A stretch of 46,321 nucleotides of DNA from an uncultured Actinomycetes bacterium. GTDB lineage: Bacteria > Actinomycetota > Thermoleophilia > Solirubrobacterales > Solirubrobacteraceae. Below the pieces are notes generated by a model that saw only the letters and a list, made by a program, of their open reading frames with translations, was not told where the DNA came from and ran no database searches. Shown piece after piece: positions 7,355 to 15,981 of the stretch (position 1 is the first letter of the stretch; the number at the start of each line of letters is the position of its first letter). The stretch covers positions 1 to 46,321 of the forward strand of contig CALAQT010000349.1 of the NCBI GenBank assembly GCA_937888775.1, read 5' to 3'. The position numbers and the translations under genes are program-made.

Positions 7355-8322
7355 GCGGCGCTGGCCGCCATTGCCTGGCGGATCGCCTTGGGCAGCATGA
7401 AGCGGACGTCCTCCTGGACGACCTCCAGCTCGCGGACATCTTCGGTTCCGCGGGCGCGGAAGAACTCGACCAGCCGCTGGACGAGCTCCTCGGGCGCGCT
7501 GGCCCCCGAGGTGATCCCCACGACGCGCTTGTCGGCCAGCCAGTCCTCGCGCACCTGCGCTTCGTTGTCGATCAGGTAGGAGTCGGCGCCGTGCTCACGC
7601 GCGACCTCGACCAGGCGGTTGGAGTTAGAGGAGTTGCTCGAGCCGATCACCAGCACCAGATCGCACCGGCGCGCGAGCTGCTTGACCGCCGCCTGGCGGT
7701 TGGTGGTGGCGTAGCAGATGTCGTCGGTCCGCGGTCCGGTGATCGCCGGGAAGCGCTCGCGGAGCCGGTTGATGATCGCGCGGGTCTCGTCCACCGACAG
7801 GGTGGTCTGGGAGATGTAGGCGACCTTGCCGGGATCCTTGACCTCCAGCGAGTCGACGTCCGCCTCATTCTCGATCAGCACGATGTTCTCTGGCGCCTCG
7901 CCCATCGTCCCCTCCACCTCCTCGTGCCCGGCGTGGCCGATCAGCACGATCGTGTACTCGTCGGCCGCGAACTTCTTCGCCTCCACGTGCACCTTGGTCA
8001 CCAGCGGGCACGTGGCGTCGATCGTGTGCAGCCGTCGCTGGAGCGCGTTGGCGTGCACGCTGGGCGATACCCCGTGTGCGGAGAAGACAACGGTGGCGCC
8101 CTCCGGCACCTCGGTCTCGGAGTCGACGAACACGGCACCGCGGGCGCGCAGCTGCTCGACAACATGCTTGTTGTGGACGATCTCCTTGCGCACGTAGACC
8201 GGTGCGCCGTAGAGCTCCAGCGCGCGCTCGACCGTCTGCACCGCCCGGTCCACGCCGGCGCAGTACCCGCGCGGCGCGGCGAGCAGAATCGTGTCGGGAA
8301 TCGCGTTGCTGGCCATGACCAC
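7351..8322 (-). CDS. ispH: IspH: HMBPP reductase
   Basis: This is the 323-residue 4-hydroxy-3-methylbut-2-enyl diphosphate reductase, the last step of the MEP isoprenoid pathway, giving IPP and DMAPP. The three cysteines for the 4Fe-4S cluster are present in [12 protein letters not shown] (Cys21), [12 protein letters not shown] and [11 protein letters not shown]. The TTNRQ and [10 protein letters not shown] motifs bind the diphosphate. Length and domain layout are normal. Its stop codon is inside the third partial copy of a 33-bp repeat. It is cytosolic and essential in organisms that use only this route. Confidence 0.96.
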   Translation of the reverse strand: MVMASNAIPDTILLAAPRGYCAGVDRAVQTVERALELYGAPVYVRKEIVHNKHVVEQLRARGAVFVDSETEVPEGATVVFSAHGVSPSVHANALQRRLHTIDATCPLVTKVHVEAKKFAADEYTIVLIGHAGHEEVEGTMGEAPENIVLIENEADVDSLEVKDPGKVAYISQTTLSVDETRAIINRLRERFPAITGPRTDDICYATTNRQAAVKQLARRCDLVLVIGSSNSSNSNRLVEVAREHGADSYLIDNEAQVREDWLADKRVVGITSGASAPEELVQRLVEFFRARGTEDVRELEVVQEDVRFMLPKAIRQAMAASAA

Positions 8323-8373
8323 AGTGTAGGCAGGCCCGGAGGGCCGGAGTTCGTGCGGGGCGCCCGGGCGAGG

Positions 8374-9045
8374 TCAGGGCTTGGCGAGCGCGGCGACCCG
8401 CTTGCAGGCTGCGGTCATCCGCTTGGGCGCACCGGTCGAGGCATGCTCGGAGCCCGACGCGCCGAACTGCTCCACCGACGTGCCGCTGAGGCTGTTCTGC
8501 CTGAAGCCCAGGCGCGCGCGCCAGCTGGCGGCCAAACCGGTCCCGCCGACTGTTTTGATCGAGCCCGACATCGGGACGAACCCCGTTCCGGCGTACACGC
8601 CCGGCGTCTCGACATAGCTCAGACAGACCGTCCCGAGGCCGCGCGCCTTGAACTTCGCCACGGCCATACCGCTGACGTCGCCGTTGCCGGCGATCTGCCG
8701 GGAGACGACGTAGGTCCCCCCCTGGGAGATCTTGTTGACCGGCACGCCGGTGGCGAGTGCGATCAGCGCCGCGTCGAGCGCTGCGCCCGGGCCCAGCTTG
8801 GCCGAAAAGGCCCCGTGACCGACAATCCCGACGGTGGTCTGGCCGTGTTGGTGGCCATGGTTGGACTCGTCGTAGCTGAGCTTGGCGGTGTAGGGCTTTG
8901 ACGCGCCCACCGAGCTGGCGCGCGGAACGCCGGCCAAGCTGGCGCGACGGGCGCCGGCGGTCCCGGACACCACCGAGACGAGCGCCGCGACCAGCACGAT
9001 TGGCAAGAACAGCGCAGTTATTAGACGAACGCGTCGGCTGAGCAT
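8374..9045 (-). CDS. Secreted protein of unknown function
   Basis: ATG 9045 is chosen because it begins directly with a signal peptide (basic LSRRVR, then ITALFLPIVLVAALVSVVSG) while the upstream extension is Arg-rich noise. The mature part of about 190 residues is Gly/Ala/Ser-rich with alternating hydrophobic residues. It contains a His-rich NHGHQHGQ patch and two cysteines near the end. No family recognised. It is divergent from the WS/DGAT gene with an 86-nt shared promoter region. Confidence 0.62.
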   Translation of the reverse strand: MLSRRVRLITALFLPIVLVAALVSVVSGTAGARRASLAGVPRASSVGASKPYTAKLSYDESNHGHQHGQTTVGIVGHGAFSAKLGPGAALDAALIALATGVPVNKISQGGTYVVSRQIAGNGDVSGMAVAKFKARGLGTVCLSYVETPGVYAGTGFVPMSGSIKTVGGTGLAASWRARLGFRQNSLSGTSVEQFGASGSEHASTGAPKRMTAACKRVAALAKP

Positions 9046-9131
9046 CTGACCCCGCCGCGATCTTAGTACGCCGACGCGTCCACTGCGGGTACGCTTGGAC
9101 CTCGTTCGAACGCTCGTCGGGAGACGCCCAT

Positions 9132-10766
9132 ATGCCCCAGCAGCACCTCGACCGTCTGACCTCGATCGATGCGTCGTTCCTGCATCAGGAGGGGCCGGCA
9201 TCTCACATGCACATCGGCGGCGTGCTGCTGTTCGCGGGACCCGCGCCGGCGTTCACCGACTACCTTGACCACGTCCGCGGGCGGTTGCACCTGGTGCCCC
9301 GCTACCGCCAGAAGCTCGCCACCCCGCCGCTGGAGACCGGGCGCCCGCTATGGATCGACGATCCCAGCTTCAACCTCGAATATCACGTTCGCCATACGGC
9401 GCTGCCGACGCCCGGAACCGAGGAGCAGCTGTTCCTGCTCGTCTCGCGGATCGCCTCGCAGCCGCTTGACCGTTCCAAGCCCCTGTGGGAGAGCTGGCTC
9501 GTCGAGGGCCTGCAGGACGGGCGCTTCGCCCTGATCTTCAAGACCCATCACTCGCTGGTGGACGGCGTCTCAGGCGTGGACCTTGCGACCGTCCTATTCG
9601 ACCTGGCTCCCCAGGCCGAGGCGCCCTCGCCTGACCTCGAGCCCTGGCAACCCAATCCCGAGCCGTCCCCGGTCGATCTCGTGCTCGCCGGGGCGAGGGG
9701 CATGGTCACGACCACCGCCGCGATCGCCACCCGGGCGCTGCTGGCCGCGACCCGTCCCGGAACCACGCTCGGCCTGTTGCGCGACGCCGCCGAGGGAGTC
9801 GGCGAGATCGTCTGGGCCGGACTCAATCCGGCCCCCGAGACGCCGCTCAACGTCGAGATCGGACCCCATCGCCGTTACGCGGTGGTGCGCCAGCAGCTCG
9901 CCGATTACAAGGAGGTCAAGACCATCCTCGGCGGCACCGTCAACGATGTGGTGCTGACCGTCGTCTCCGGTGCGCTGGCCGACTGGCTGCACACGCGCGG
10001 TATCCGCACGGCGGGCCTGGAGATGCGCGCACTGGTGCCGGTCTCGGTGCGCACGGAGAGTCAGCGCGGCTCGATGGGTAACCAGCTGACGGTGATGCGC
10101 GGCCCGCTGCCGCTCTACATCCGGGATCCGGTCGCCCGCCTGCGCTACGTGAGCAACGCGATGGACGGCCTGAAGGAGTCAAAGCAGGCCGTCGGCGCGG
10201 CCACGCTGGCGGCCGTCAACAACCTGGCGCCGCCGACGGTGCTGGCGCAGGCGTCACGCCTGAACTTCTCCACCCGACTGTTCAACCTGCTGGTCACCAA
10301 CATCCCCGGTCCGCAGCTGCCGCTGTATGTGCTCGGCCGCAAGCTCGAGGAGCTGTTCCCGCTCGCGTTCCTGCCCAAGGACCACGCGCTGGCGATCGCG
10401 ATCATGTCCTACAACGGGGGAATCGACTACGGGCTGCTGGGTGATTACGACGCGCTGCCCGACATCGACGTGATCGCCGACGGCATCGCCGCATCATTGG
10501 AGGAGCTGCTGCAGGCCGCGCGCGGCAAGCAAGCCCGGACCAAGGGAGCGCCCGGTTCCAAGGAGGCGCCGCAGCCCAAGGAGCCGCCTCAGTCCAAGGC
10601 GACGCCGCAGGCCAAGGACTTCCCCGATTCCAACGCTCGGAGCTCCAACGGAGGCCCGCGTCCGATCCTCCCCACGGGCCGTACGCGACCCTCACGCGGG
10701 CCCGCCGCCGACATGCGCGCCAAGCGCGAGCGGGGCTCGCGACCGGTACGCAAGCCCCGGAGCTGA
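9132..10766 (+). CDS. WS/DGAT wax ester synthase / diacylglycerol acyltransferase
   Basis: The protein has 544 residues. The acyltransferase core (about 1-465) carries the catalytic HHxxxDG as HHSLVDG at 139-145, an N-terminal LDRLTSIDASFL and a later NNLAPPTVLAQ...NIPGP region typical of the family. It would use acyl-CoA to make wax esters or triacylglycerol at the membrane face. The last 75 residues are an added low-complexity tail of Lys/Pro/Gln/Ala, with repeats like KEAPQPKEPPQSK, then an Arg-rich end. That tail is longer than usual for the family and is probably disordered. Confidence 0.9.
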   Translation: MPQQHLDRLTSIDASFLHQEGPASHMHIGGVLLFAGPAPAFTDYLDHVRGRLHLVPRYRQKLATPPLETGRPLWIDDPSFNLEYHVRHTALPTPGTEEQLFLLVSRIASQPLDRSKPLWESWLVEGLQDGRFALIFKTHHSLVDGVSGVDLATVLFDLAPQAEAPSPDLEPWQPNPEPSPVDLVLAGARGMVTTTAAIATRALLAATRPGTTLGLLRDAAEGVGEIVWAGLNPAPETPLNVEIGPHRRYAVVRQQLADYKEVKTILGGTVNDVVLTVVSGALADWLHTRGIRTAGLEMRALVPVSVRTESQRGSMGNQLTVMRGPLPLYIRDPVARLRYVSNAMDGLKESKQAVGAATLAAVNNLAPPTVLAQASRLNFSTRLFNLLVTNIPGPQLPLYVLGRKLEELFPLAFLPKDHALAIAIMSYNGGIDYGLLGDYDALPDIDVIADGIAASLEELLQAARGKQARTKGAPGSKEAPQPKEPPQSKATPQAKDFPDSNARSSNGGPRPILPTGRTRPSRGPAADMRAKRERGSRPVRKPRS

Positions 10767-10796
10767 CCGCCCGGAGTAACCGGCGGAACGGTGCCC

Positions 10797-10880
10797 GGAC
10801 CGACCGGCGTGCCGGCGCCGGGACCGACCGGCGCCGGCGCCGGGACCGACCGGCGCGGGCGCCGGGACCGACCGGGCTTG
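10797..10880. repeat. GC-rich 22-24-bp imperfect tandem repeat
   Basis: Four copies of a unit beginning GGACCGACCGG, spaced 24, 22 and 22 bp, fill the gap between the WS/DGAT stop and the next ORF. Similar ACCGGCCC pieces occur at 3610-3662. It could be a variable repeat or a set of GC-rich hairpins ending transcription. Confidence 0.7.
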
Positions 10881-10915
10881 CCCGGCGGCGCCGGTCCAGT
10901 AGCGTTGAGTGTCCA

Positions 10916-11143
10916 ATGGCCGACGAATTGATCAAGCCCGGCGAGATCGCCTACCACCTGGAGCTGACCGCCGCTCAGTTGAAGATCGTCCACACGGCGC
11001 TGAAGTCCTTGTATGACGACCTGGGTCGTGAGGAGCATGACGTCAAGGGCGTCGTCGCCGCGGTGCTGGACAAACTCCCCGGGGAGCACGACATCCGCGC
11101 GATCGACCTCGAGCACGAGCTGCGCGAAGCGCGCGGCACCTAA
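10916..11143 (+). CDS. Small soluble protein, unknown
   Basis: This 75-residue acidic helical protein begins MADELIKPGEIAYHLELT. It has a pattern of amphipathic helices (LTAAQLKIVHTALKSLYDDL, VKGVVAAVLDKL) and a charged C-terminus. It has normal amino-acid use and no membrane segment, so it is likely a real gene. No family recognised. It is the last chromosomal gene before the mobile element; the 226 nt that follow hold no gene that I can see. Confidence 0.6.
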   Translation: MADELIKPGEIAYHLELTAAQLKIVHTALKSLYDDLGREEHDVKGVVAAVLDKLPGEHDIRAIDLEHELREARGT

Positions 11144-11369
11144 CCGACCCGCGCCCGCACACCACCAGGGTCGGACCTGGCCGACAAACCGGCCATATTT
11201 CATATTTTCGGCCAGGTTCTTCTTAGCCGACCCAGCGATCAGAAGCCGTCGGCTCATTCTCCGCGGTGCGGGCGCCTCGGGTTCGTGCGACGCGCCTTAT
11301 TGCAGACGTTTTCAGAAGCCGAGCGCGAACTTGGCGTTATCCCGAGCCGTTCCGGACGCTTAGGCCGGT

Positions 11370-12698
11370 CTAGCGTTTTGCCTGCAAACCGTCGGTTTCA
11401 GTGTCGGATGCCGCAGCGTCGTTTCCAGCTGTCTCCGGGGCTCTTGCTGACACTCTGCTGACACCCTGGCCGGTTTCGATCGCGAGATCGAGCGGCTCGC
11501 CGAAGTCCTCGTCGAGCAGATGGACGTAGGTCTGGAGCGTGAACCCGGGCGAGTGATGGCCTAGCCATCGCTGCACCTGGACGGCGTTCTTGCCGCGGGC
11601 GAACAGCATCGACGCGCACGTGTGGCGGAACGTGTGCCAGCCCACCCACGGCACGCCGGCCTCCTGCGCCGCGATCTTGAGCATCCGGCCGCTGAGGTTC
11701 CGGTCGTGCAAGGGTCGGCCGTCAGCCGCGCAGAACACGAGATCGCCGTCCTCGGCCCACTCGCTGCGGGCCCGGTCGCGGCGAAGGTCCAGGACGAGAT
11801 CGTGGCTGATCGGAATGTCGCGGCGGCCATACTTGGACTTCGGGGGGCTGTAGCGACCCTTCACGTACGCGCGCCTGATCTTCACGCGCGGCTGTGATCC
11901 GTCGAGAGCGACATCCTGCCAGCGGAGCGCGAGCGCCTCGCTAATCCGCAGGCCCGTCGAAGCAAGCAGCCGCAGGAGCGTCCTGTGGCGCTCAGGAGCC
12001 ACGGAGAGCAGCACCGCGAGCTCGTCGCGGGACATGGCTCGCCGGTCGGGCTCGTCGTCCTCCCCGTCCTCAGCGGCTCGCTGCGCGTCACGGACGGGCA
12101 GCGCCGCGCCCGCGGTCGGGTTGTGGCGGACCAGGCCCTCGTGCATCGCGGTCGCGAGACACGAGCGGACGGGCGCGAGGATGCGCCCGACAGTGGCGTC
12201 CGCGAGACAGACGGGCACGGCGACGACGGCCTCAGCGTCGGCGTAGCGGCCCTCCTGCTCGAGCTGGGAGCGACGATGTTTCGCCGCGCGCTCGCCCTGC
12301 GCCTGCTCGTCGCAGAGCCAGCCGACGAACCGGGCGATGTCCCGCGGCGTCAGCTGCACGAGCGTCCGGCGCAGCTGCCCGTCGAGGAACGGGATCGCGT
12401 AGACCTCCAGGTCGCGCTTGTAGTCCCGGCGCGTCTGCTCGCGGAAACCTCGACGGCCTCGGCCTGGATAGCGACCGATCCAGTCGAGCGCGTAGGCGGC
12501 GAACGACAGCCGCGCCTGCGGATGGTCGACGCCCTCCCTGGCGTCAGACTCCCGCTTGGCTTTCAGCAGCCGCGCAGCGTCGTAGGTGGGCGCTGACTCC
12601 TGCCGCTGCTTGCCGTCTCCCCCGCGGTACTGAACTGCGTAGCGGCTCCCGCGCTTGTAGATCCCCGGCGTCTTGGTCTTGACGAGCGCCGCGGCCAT
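11370..12698 (-). CDS. Tyrosine-recombinase integrase
   Basis: The protein has about 442 residues. The N-terminus KTPGIYKRGSRYAVQYRGGDG is an arm-binding domain, followed by a SAM-like core-binding domain. The catalytic domain has Arg in TGLRISEALALRW, HTFRH with the His-x-x-Arg pair, LGHHSPGFTLQTY with the second His, and the nucleophile Tyr before VHLL. All catalytic residues are present, so it should be active. It starts within the stop of the RHH gene (start GTG 12701 or ATG 12698; the latter has better spacing to AAAGGG). It catalyses integration and excision of the surrounding element. Confidence 0.93.
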   Translation of the reverse strand: MAAALVKTKTPGIYKRGSRYAVQYRGGDGKQRQESAPTYDAARLLKAKRESDAREGVDHPQARLSFAAYALDWIGRYPGRGRRGFREQTRRDYKRDLEVYAIPFLDGQLRRTLVQLTPRDIARFVGWLCDEQAQGERAAKHRRSQLEQEGRYADAEAVVAVPVCLADATVGRILAPVRSCLATAMHEGLVRHNPTAGAALPVRDAQRAAEDGEDDEPDRRAMSRDELAVLLSVAPERHRTLLRLLASTGLRISEALALRWQDVALDGSQPRVKIRRAYVKGRYSPPKSKYGRRDIPISHDLVLDLRRDRARSEWAEDGDLVFCAADGRPLHDRNLSGRMLKIAAQEAGVPWVGWHTFRHTCASMLFARGKNAVQVQRWLGHHSPGFTLQTYVHLLDEDFGEPLDLAIETGQGVSRVSARAPETAGNDAAASDTETDGLQAKR

Positions 12699-12865
12699 CA
12701 CGCACGCGCCCTTTGGCGCTCTGCCTTTCGCTCCTCCGCCGCCAGGGCTTTGTCGAGAAGACGACGGACGAACGCCTCGCGCGGGATGAGAGGGTCGCGC
12801 AAGCGGTCGATCCGCGCGACCATTTCGCGCGGGATCCGGACGGGGAGCGGCTTGGTGTCGGTCAT
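12698..12865 (-). CDS. Ribbon-helix-helix regulator coupled to integrase
   Basis: A 55-residue protein from ATG 12865. KPLPVRIPREMVARIDRL is the beta strand plus first helix of an Arc/CopG ribbon-helix-helix fold, and the C-terminus is a charged helix. Its stop overlaps the integrase start, so the two are co-translated, the position usually held by an excisionase or integrase regulator. A GCTAGC-AGGC-GCTAGC palindrome just upstream is a likely operator. It could repress the int gene or act as a recombination directionality factor. Confidence 0.72.
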   Translation of the reverse strand: MTDTKPLPVRIPREMVARIDRLRDPLIPREAFVRRLLDKALAAEERKAERQRARA

Positions 12866-12874
12866 GTAGCCGAT

Positions 12875-12890
12875 GCTAGCAGGCGCTAGC
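12875..12890. promoter_or_regulatory. Palindromic candidate operator GCTAGC-N4-GCTAGC
   Basis: Two copies of the self-palindromic GCTAGC, 10 bp apart, one helical turn, end 9 nt before the RHH start codon. This is the geometry expected for cooperative binding of a ribbon-helix-helix dimer pair, so autoregulation is a reasonable inference. Confidence 0.5.
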
Positions 12891-13104
12891 TCGCCCTGCA
12901 TGATTCTCGGGCGTGGCCGTTCATTCGGTCGACCGCGTGCACGGTGCCGGTGAAGATCCCGCGGCCGATCGCCACCACGCCGCCGGCCACCTCAGCGCTT
13001 ATCCCGGGGCCTCGGCAGCCGCGATGGCTGCCGCGATCTCGCCCTAATGGCGCATCGGCCACGATGAACCGTGGGGCCGCCACCAGCGCCCTGCGTCAGG
13101 TCGG

Positions 13105-13290
13105 GCGACTTCGAAACAGCCGGGCGGCGAGGTCAGGCTCGAGGTCGAGCGCCGCGGCGAGGTTGCGGGCAACGGCGTCCGACGGACAGCGCCTTGCCCT
13201 GCTCGAGCAACGTGAGGTAGCCGGCGGAGATACCGACGCGATTCGCGTCTCGATCGAGGCGAACGGTCCCGGGCCGACGAGGCCGCGCGT
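13105..13290 (-). pseudogene. Frameshifted XRE-type HTH fragment
   Basis: In one frame the minus strand reads RLDRDANRVGISAGYLTLLEQGKALS, the recognition helix and following loop of an XRE regulator. The next part of the fold, SDAVARNLAAALDLEPDLAARL, continues in a neighbouring frame. One indel near the GKAL codons therefore breaks the gene. No clear start is visible. It lies between HNH and RHH genes and is probably a dead regulator. Confidence 0.5.
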
Positions 13291-13295
13291 AGCCG

Positions 13296-13604
13296 TCAGC
13301 GACCCGCAGCGGCCTCTCGTGCCTTACAGGCAGAGCACACCGGCTGCAGAAACGTAATGTTGTCGACGTCCGGGACGCCCAAAGCGACCAGCCGTCGGCG
13401 CGACGGATTGTGATGCACGGTATCCGCGAGCGTTCCGCAGCCTTTGACGCACATCGGCTTGGTGGAGAGCAGTTGGTCGCGTGCGACGTCAAGCGCCGCA
13501 CCGTAGCCGCGGGCTTGCGAGCTGGGGCGCTTGTTGCTTCCCCCATGCTCAGAGCAATACCGGGTTGGTGAGATCGCACCGCAGACGCCGCAGGCAAAGA
13601 TCAC
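13296..13604 (-). CDS. Phage-type HNH endonuclease
   Basis: A 102-residue GTG-started protein with GGAG 8 nt upstream. Zinc pairs are present (CGVC and CSEHG at the start, CVKGC and CSAC later). The core ARGYGAALDVARDQLL...TVHHNPSRRR...DVDNITFLQPVCSAC is the normal layout of small phage HNH nucleases. They assist terminase cleavage in many phages. Here it is far from terL, near the integrase. No overlapping neighbour. Confidence 0.78.
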   Translation of the reverse strand: MIFACGVCGAISPTRYCSEHGGSNKRPSSQARGYGAALDVARDQLLSTKPMCVKGCGTLADTVHHNPSRRRLVALGVPDVDNITFLQPVCSACKAREAAAGR

Positions 13605-13637
13605 TTCTCGGGCTCCGTTTGAAAGTACCGCCGCCGG

Positions 13638-13805
13638 CTACGGGTGGCGGCTGGCGGATTCGAATACATGGTCGGTGTTTGAGCCGACCGTGATCGCAAC
13701 CACGACAGCCGCTGGGGCGATAACCGCAATCAGAATTCTGTGTGCGGCCGTCGTCTGGCCGCGTTCGCATGCCAGACGTTTGGGGGCGGCGGGGACAGCT
13801 CGCAT
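13638..13805 (-). CDS. Possible small single-span membrane protein
   Basis: A 55-residue frame from ATG 13805 with a G-rich run (GAAGGGGGCAGAGAG) as a possible ribosome site. One hydrophobic segment, ILIAVIAPAAVVVAITV, is flanked by a basic N-terminus and a polar C-terminus. It lies 33 nt upstream of the HNH gene on the same strand. No family recognised; it may be a phage membrane protein or chance. Confidence 0.35.
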   Translation of the reverse strand: MRAVPAAPKRLACERGQTTAAHRILIAVIAPAAVVVAITVGSNTDHVFESASRHP

Positions 13806-13954
13806 CTCTCTGCCCCCTTCGGCTATTCGCCCCGGAAACTGAGCGGCTCACCAGCTGTTGCACAGGTTCCGGGCAAGATGTTGCGCAGTAGTTAGCCCTG
13901 AAGAAGACGCAAATAGCGACATTTACTGAGTAGCGGTCGCCGGCGACACGTCGC

Positions 13955-14172
13955 ATCTCGGCGCTGGGCGGCGCGGCAGGCGAACACCGGCAGCTGCGCG
14001 GGCTTGTGTCGCGGGCGCGCTCGGCGGTAGCCGGCTGCTGACCGCACGCTCGACGGGCCGTCCGTGGGTGCCTCCGCCCAGCATCGGGACGGCGTCGGCG
14101 TTGAGCGCGTCGGCGATCGCCTGCAGCGTGTCCCCGGCGACGCGCATGAGGCGGATGCGCTCGCCCGGCGAA
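13955..14172 (-). pseudogene. Recombinase-type domain fragment (frameshifted)
   Basis: The minus strand reads RIRLMRVAGDTLQAIADALNADAVPMLGGG, then in another frame TDGPSSVRSAAGYRRARPRHK. Together these resemble the helix-turn-helix region of large serine-recombinase-like proteins (IADALNxxGVPTxxGGxxWxPSSV). One indel near 14070 separates them. No catalytic domain is present, so this is a relic. Confidence 0.5.
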
Positions 14173-14318
14173 CGTCAGCAGCAGCGTCACGAGAAACCAG
14201 ATCGCCCAGCCGGTCAGCACCAGCGGCCAGCAGACCACGAGGAAGATCAGGGCGCTCAGCGAGGGGCCCTGTGGATCGTTCCCATACGCAGTTTTCTTCG
14301 GCTGGTCGGCCCACGAAC
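14172..14318 (-). pseudogene. Degraded copy of a membrane-protein N-terminus
   Basis: The frame reads GPSLSALIFLVVCWPLVLTGWAIWFLVTLLLTFAG without a usable start codon. It closely matches the start of the intact gene at 15393-15839 (GPSLAAVILLAVCWPWVLAGW). It then runs straight into the recombinase fragment. It is a broken paralogue, probably left by recombination between two copies. Confidence 0.5.
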
Positions 14319-14398
14319 ATTAGCCTTGGTGAAGATCTCGGTCATCACGCTGACCGAAACCGATCAGGTGGGAAGCGGAACCGGTGGTTAGTCGCGCC

Positions 14399-14422
14399 CC
14401 GGCGAGCATCCGAGCTCGCCGG
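14399..14422. terminator. Perfect 9-bp hairpin
   Basis: CCGGCGAGC, a 6-nt loop, then GCTCGCCGG. No T-run follows on either strand, so if it stops transcription it does so without a classic U-tract. It stands in a gene-free stretch. Confidence 0.4.
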
Positions 14423-14736
14423 GACACAATCGGTACAAAGCCCCCAGGGACGGATTCGACCCGCTCGGCGATTCCCTCAAACTAATGCCGGACTTCTAGA
14501 CCGATGAAGCAGATCTCACGGCTTAGTGGGGAGTACTCGGGGGCCCTCAGACGCTCGCACGGGGCCCGGCCACCGACCAGAAGTCATAGCCCCAGCTTGA
14601 GCACCCAGGCGCTAGAAGAGCTGGTTCTCTTCCGGCCGTGATGGTGCGTGCTGGCCTGTAGCCGGAAGTGCCGGATTTGCAGGGGATTCGCGCAGCGCAG
14701 ACCGGCGCCCATGACGGCGCATGCTGGTCTGTTCGG
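14423..14736. other. Gene-free stretch with local imperfect repeat
   Basis: No supported gene. Two imperfect 21-bp copies (17 of 21 identical) of the pattern TGAyGGyGCrTGCTGGyCTGT occur near 14640 and 14712. Otherwise I see nothing. Confidence 0.4.
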
Positions 14737-15396
14737 CTACGTTCGTGGACATCGCGTTGACAGAGGTCCTAGCCAGTCGTCCCCCTGGGCCTCGATGTAG
14801 TCGGGGTCGATCAGCGATCCTCGCACGTCATCAACGGGTCGGATTATCGCAGCAGCCAGCGCCTGCCATAGAACGTCGGGCCGCCCCCACACTGGGTCGC
14901 ACGCGCTGACGTACCACGTAGCCAGAAGCACCTCGCGCATTTGTGGGTGGAGGCCCGGCCATGGCCACGAGTCGTCATCGTCGGCCGACGGTGCGTGATC
15001 GCCACACAGAATGGTGAAGGTGTAGTTCCGTGTCCGCGTGATCGGAAGTTGATACGGAGCGTCATAGCCGGCCGGTTGCGAGACGACGACAAGTTCTCCT
15101 CGAACGGAGAGGGACGCGAGCCGCTCGGCAACATCGTGCTCGCAATAGCCGCATACGGCCGCACGCTGCGCCCATTCGTCGTCGCTCTCGGCTGGCTGCG
15201 AGAAGTCGGTCACGAAACCTGAGCGGTTGAGTCGTGCGAGAACAGGAGCGATCGTCGCCGTCTCGGAGTCGGGCGGCCCGCCGTAAAACGGCGCGCTTGC
15301 CATCCGACCCTCGAGCCATTCGGCGACAAGCTCGCCCAACTCTCGCAGCGTCACCGCGCTTGCCCACCGCGGATCAAGAGCATCGTCGTTCGTCAT
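14737..15396 (-). CDS. DUF6919-like protein (element cargo)
   Basis: ATG 15396 overlaps the stop of the upstream gene (ATGA), giving a 219-residue protein. The segment TLRELGELVAEWLEGRM...YGGPPDSETATIAPVLARLNRSGFVTDFSQP is the signature I associate with the actinobacterial DUF6919 family. Later CGYC suggests a metal or redox pair. Soluble, function unknown. It is coupled to a small membrane protein and flanked by relics, so the pair looks like cargo. Confidence 0.65.
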   Translation of the reverse strand: MTNDDALDPRWASAVTLRELGELVAEWLEGRMASAPFYGGPPDSETATIAPVLARLNRSGFVTDFSQPAESDDEWAQRAAVCGYCEHDVAERLASLSVRGELVVVSQPAGYDAPYQLPITRTRNYTFTILCGDHAPSADDDDSWPWPGLHPQMREVLLATWYVSACDPVWGRPDVLWQALAAAIIRPVDDVRGSLIDPDYIEAQGDDWLGPLSTRCPRT

Positions 15397-15839
15397 GAGG
15401 GGCCCGGCCACGCGTCGGGGTTGAAGCGAAGCGCCCAGGCCACCCGCTCCTCGAGCTCGCCGAGCTCGATCTCGCCGCACGCATACGCGCGGCGCAGCGA
15501 AGCAATTGCCGCGTCCCGTTGGTCCTCAACCGGTCGCGTCGTGGTGGCCGGGTCGCCGATGCGCTGCAGGCGCGACAGATCCGGCCGCGACGGCGCGGGA
15601 CGCGTTGGGAAGGCCGTCGCGACCATTGAGCCGAGCGCCACGGCGGCGGCGAGAACGAGCCCGCCGGCCGTCAGCAGGCACGCGAGCACGAACCAGATCA
15701 CCCAGCCGGCCAGCACCCACGGCCAGCAAACCGCGAGGAGGATCACGGCGGCCAGCGACGGCCCCGTCCGTCGCGGCGGCGGCCGCGGGCAGGACACGTG
15801 AATGTGAATCTCCAGCCGATCCGGACCCGTCACCATCAC
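15393..15839 (-). CDS. Membrane protein with DUF1707/SHOCT-like tail
   Basis: The protein has 148 residues. Two hydrophobic segments (AAVILLAVCWPWVLAGWVIWFVLACLL and LVLAAAVALGSMVA) are followed by a linker and a small helical domain, RDAAIASLRRAYACGEIELGELEERVAWAL. The latter has the pattern of DUF1707/SHOCT oligomerisation domains. It is coupled to the DUF6919-like gene through a 4-nt overlap. A degraded second copy of its N-terminus is 1.1 kb away. Role unknown. Confidence 0.65.
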   Translation of the reverse strand: MMVTGPDRLEIHIHVSCPRPPPRRTGPSLAAVILLAVCWPWVLAGWVIWFVLACLLTAGGLVLAAAVALGSMVATAFPTRPAPSRPDLSRLQRIGDPATTTRPVEDQRDAAIASLRRAYACGEIELGELEERVAWALRFNPDAWPGPS

Positions 15840-15981
15840 GCATCGTCTCCATCGGTGTCAATGGCAGAATGAGCTTGAGCCCGGGCCGTGCGGCCGCGTC
15901 GGAACGACAGCGCGAACGTGGCGTATTCCGCGCCCAAAGCTCTCTCTTTTTGGTGCGCTATTGACGGAGTAGCCAACGGGT

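Noticed and set aside
6991..8901. Long 636-codon plus-strand open frame
   Set aside because: It lies antisense to ispH and its neighbours and has the Arg/Asp/Val-rich composition of the reverse reading of a high-GC gene; no motif.
12886..13083. 65-codon minus frame next to the RHH gene
   Set aside because: No ribosome site, no recognisable fold and composition near noise; support is too weak to list it as a gene.
13650..13690. tRNA-like GGATTCGAATAC string
   Set aside because: The flanking bases do not form a T stem and no acceptor or anticodon arm can be found.
11322..15934. Near-identical 16-mers at 11322 and 15909 considered as att sites
   Set aside because: 15 of 16 matches are expected by chance at this window size and the flanks diverge at once; the tRNA-Arg core is a far better attachment sequence.
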